A DNA stretch of 5,499 nt from Hyphomicrobiaceae bacterium (GTDB lineage Bacteria > Pseudomonadota > Alphaproteobacteria > Rhizobiales > JAKIUO01). The notes under the pieces were generated by a model. It saw only the letters and a list, made by a program, of their open reading frames with translations, had not been told where the DNA came from and ran no database searches. This document shows, piece by piece, positions 4,609 to 5,499 of the stretch (position 1 is its first letter; every line of letters starts with the position of its first letter). Position numbers and translations under genes: made by a program. The stretch spans positions 1 to 5,499 of the forward strand of contig JAKIUO010000185.1 in the NCBI GenBank assembly GCA_021647535.1, given 5' to 3'.

Positions 4609-5499
4609 ATGGGACTGGACTTGAATAGTCTGTTTGGGACGCAGGTGTCGAAATTTGAAAAGCCGGTAAAACCTCGTCGCGCCGAGCTTGTTGCTGTTCC
4701 CGAGAATCCGATTCCGACGGATGGCAAGGTTGGCTTTATTTCCAGCCGTGGAGGTGTTGCTCTGCGCTATGCCTTGTGGCGTGGCACCAGTGAGCATCGC
4801 TTTGGCACGGTTTGTATTTTATCGGGGCGCGGCGAATATATCGAGAAATACAGCGAAACCATATCGGATCTGCGTCGTCGTGGGTTTACGGTGGCGACCT
4901 TTGACTGGCGCGGGCAGGGGGGATCAGATCGCGAACTGGCCAATCCGCGCAAAGGTCATATCACTGATTTTACCGAATATGATGATGACCTGATGAGTTT
5001 TGTCAAACAGGTTTTGTTGCCAGATTGCCCGGCACCCTTTTTCGCCTTGGCCCACTCTATGGGGGCTAATATATTATTGCGCAATACGGCCTATGAAAGT
5101 TGTCAGTTCGAGCGTGTGGTGATGGTGTCTCCTATGCTCAAGCTTGAGAATTTGCCTGTATCGGAAGGGATGGCGCGCCTCTATGTGGAAGCGGCCTCGC
5201 TGGCCGGTTTTTCCGACGCCTATGTGCCAGGGGGCAGTGATGTTGCTGAAGAAGAAAATAGTTTTGATGAGAACCGGCTGACTTCTGACAGGGTGCGTTT
5301 CGAGCGTTTCAAAAAAGTGCTTGACGCGGCACCTGAGCTGGGCTCTGGATCTCCGACAAATGGCTGGCTTTACGCCGCTTTTCGCTCCATGGGAGAGGTG
5401 TCGGCCAGAAATTTTCCAGGGCGTATCAAGGTGCCAGTGCTGATATTGTCGGCCGCCAATGATCAGGTGGTGTCGAGTGAATCCATCCAGAATTTTGCG
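4609..5499 (+). CDS. Alpha/beta hydrolase, PldB/monoacylglycerol lipase type (3' truncated)
   Basis: 297 residues are visible and the frame runs off the window end. This is a serine hydrolase of the lysophospholipase/monoacylglycerol lipase group (COG2267-like), probably acting on lipid esters, but the substrate is not determined. Core elements in order: LSGRGEYIEKY (71-81) at the oxyanion-loop strand; FDWRGQGGSDR (98-108), typical of this group; the nucleophile elbow LAHSMGAN (147-154) with Ser150 as nucleophile; a variable cap region (about 180-265); and PVLILSAANDQVV (276-288) with Asp285 as the likely catalytic acid. The catalytic His should lie beyond the window. The elbow is A-H-S-M-G rather than the canonical G-x-S-x-G. 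There is no signal peptide, so it is probably cytoplasmic. ATG 4609 has GGGTGGA (4595-4601) upstream; GTG 4597 is an in-frame alternative. It is probably co-transcribed with the DUF2939 gene. Confidence 0.87.
   Translation, partial: MGLDLNSLFGTQVSKFEKPVKPRRAELVAVPENPIPTDGKVGFISSRGGVALRYALWRGTSEHRFGTVCILSGRGEYIEKYSETISDLRRRGFTVATFDWRGQGGSDRELANPRKGHITDFTEYDDDLMSFVKQVLLPDCPAPFFALAHSMGANILLRNTAYESCQFERVVMVSPMLKLENLPVSEGMARLYVEAASLAGFSDAYVPGGSDVAEEENSFDENRLTSDRVRFERFKKVLDAAPELGSGSPTNGWLYAAFRSMGEVSARNFPGRIKVPVLILSAANDQVVSSESIQNFA

Noticed and set aside
3873..4727. Minus-strand open frames opposite the DUF2939 gene, including a Pro-rich one at 3869-4396
   Set aside because: The proline richness is the complement of the glycine-rich insert, and the frame spans the boundary of two well-supported plus-strand genes.

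Overview
The window looks like chromosomal DNA from a free-living alphaproteobacterium, possibly Rhodospirillales-like. This rests on the type of CheZ-like protein, a DUF2939 protein beside a PldB-type hydrolase, moderate GC content and GTG start usage; no rRNA or other strong marker is present, so the placement is tentative. I see no tRNA, rRNA, CRISPR array, transposase or recognisable defence system.

Layout, left to right. (1) Positions 1-866, plus strand: the 3' end of a gene whose product ends in a (EPSPAP)n low-complexity tail encoded by a near-perfect 18-bp tandem repeat. It is followed by a small exported protein of unknown function that probably starts at GTG 267 behind a good ribosome binding site. 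(2) Positions 867-1222: a non-coding gap between convergent genes. It is filled by two repeat structures: a REP-like cluster of palindromes (898-1000) and, directly beside it, a MITE-like element of about 200 bp with imperfect terminal inverted repeats (1009-1210) that contains a C11 run and several hairpins. (3) Positions 1223-2434, minus strand: a 12-helix MFS permease of the HcaT-like type. (4) Positions 2435-2574: a divergent intergenic region with a short dyad. (5) Positions 2575-5499, plus strand: a CheZ-like chemotaxis phosphatase with the catalytic QDLTGQ motif and two FliM/CheZ-like acidic peptides near its C-terminus, then a DUF2939 protein with a long glycine-rich insert, then an alpha/beta hydrolase (PldB/monoacylglycerol-lipase type) truncated by the window end.

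How the genes may work together: the first two genes are probably co-transcribed and may act in the envelope. The CheZ-like protein should dephosphorylate a CheY-type regulator, but no other chemotaxis or flagellar gene lies beside it here. The DUF2939 protein and the hydrolase are 43 nt apart and probably share a transcript; whether cheZ belongs to the same transcript is unclear because 149 bp containing palindromes lie between. The most distinctive signals are the two adjacent repeat elements, the exact tandem repeat at the left edge, and the C-terminal architecture of the CheZ-like protein. None amounts to a clear new multi-gene system.
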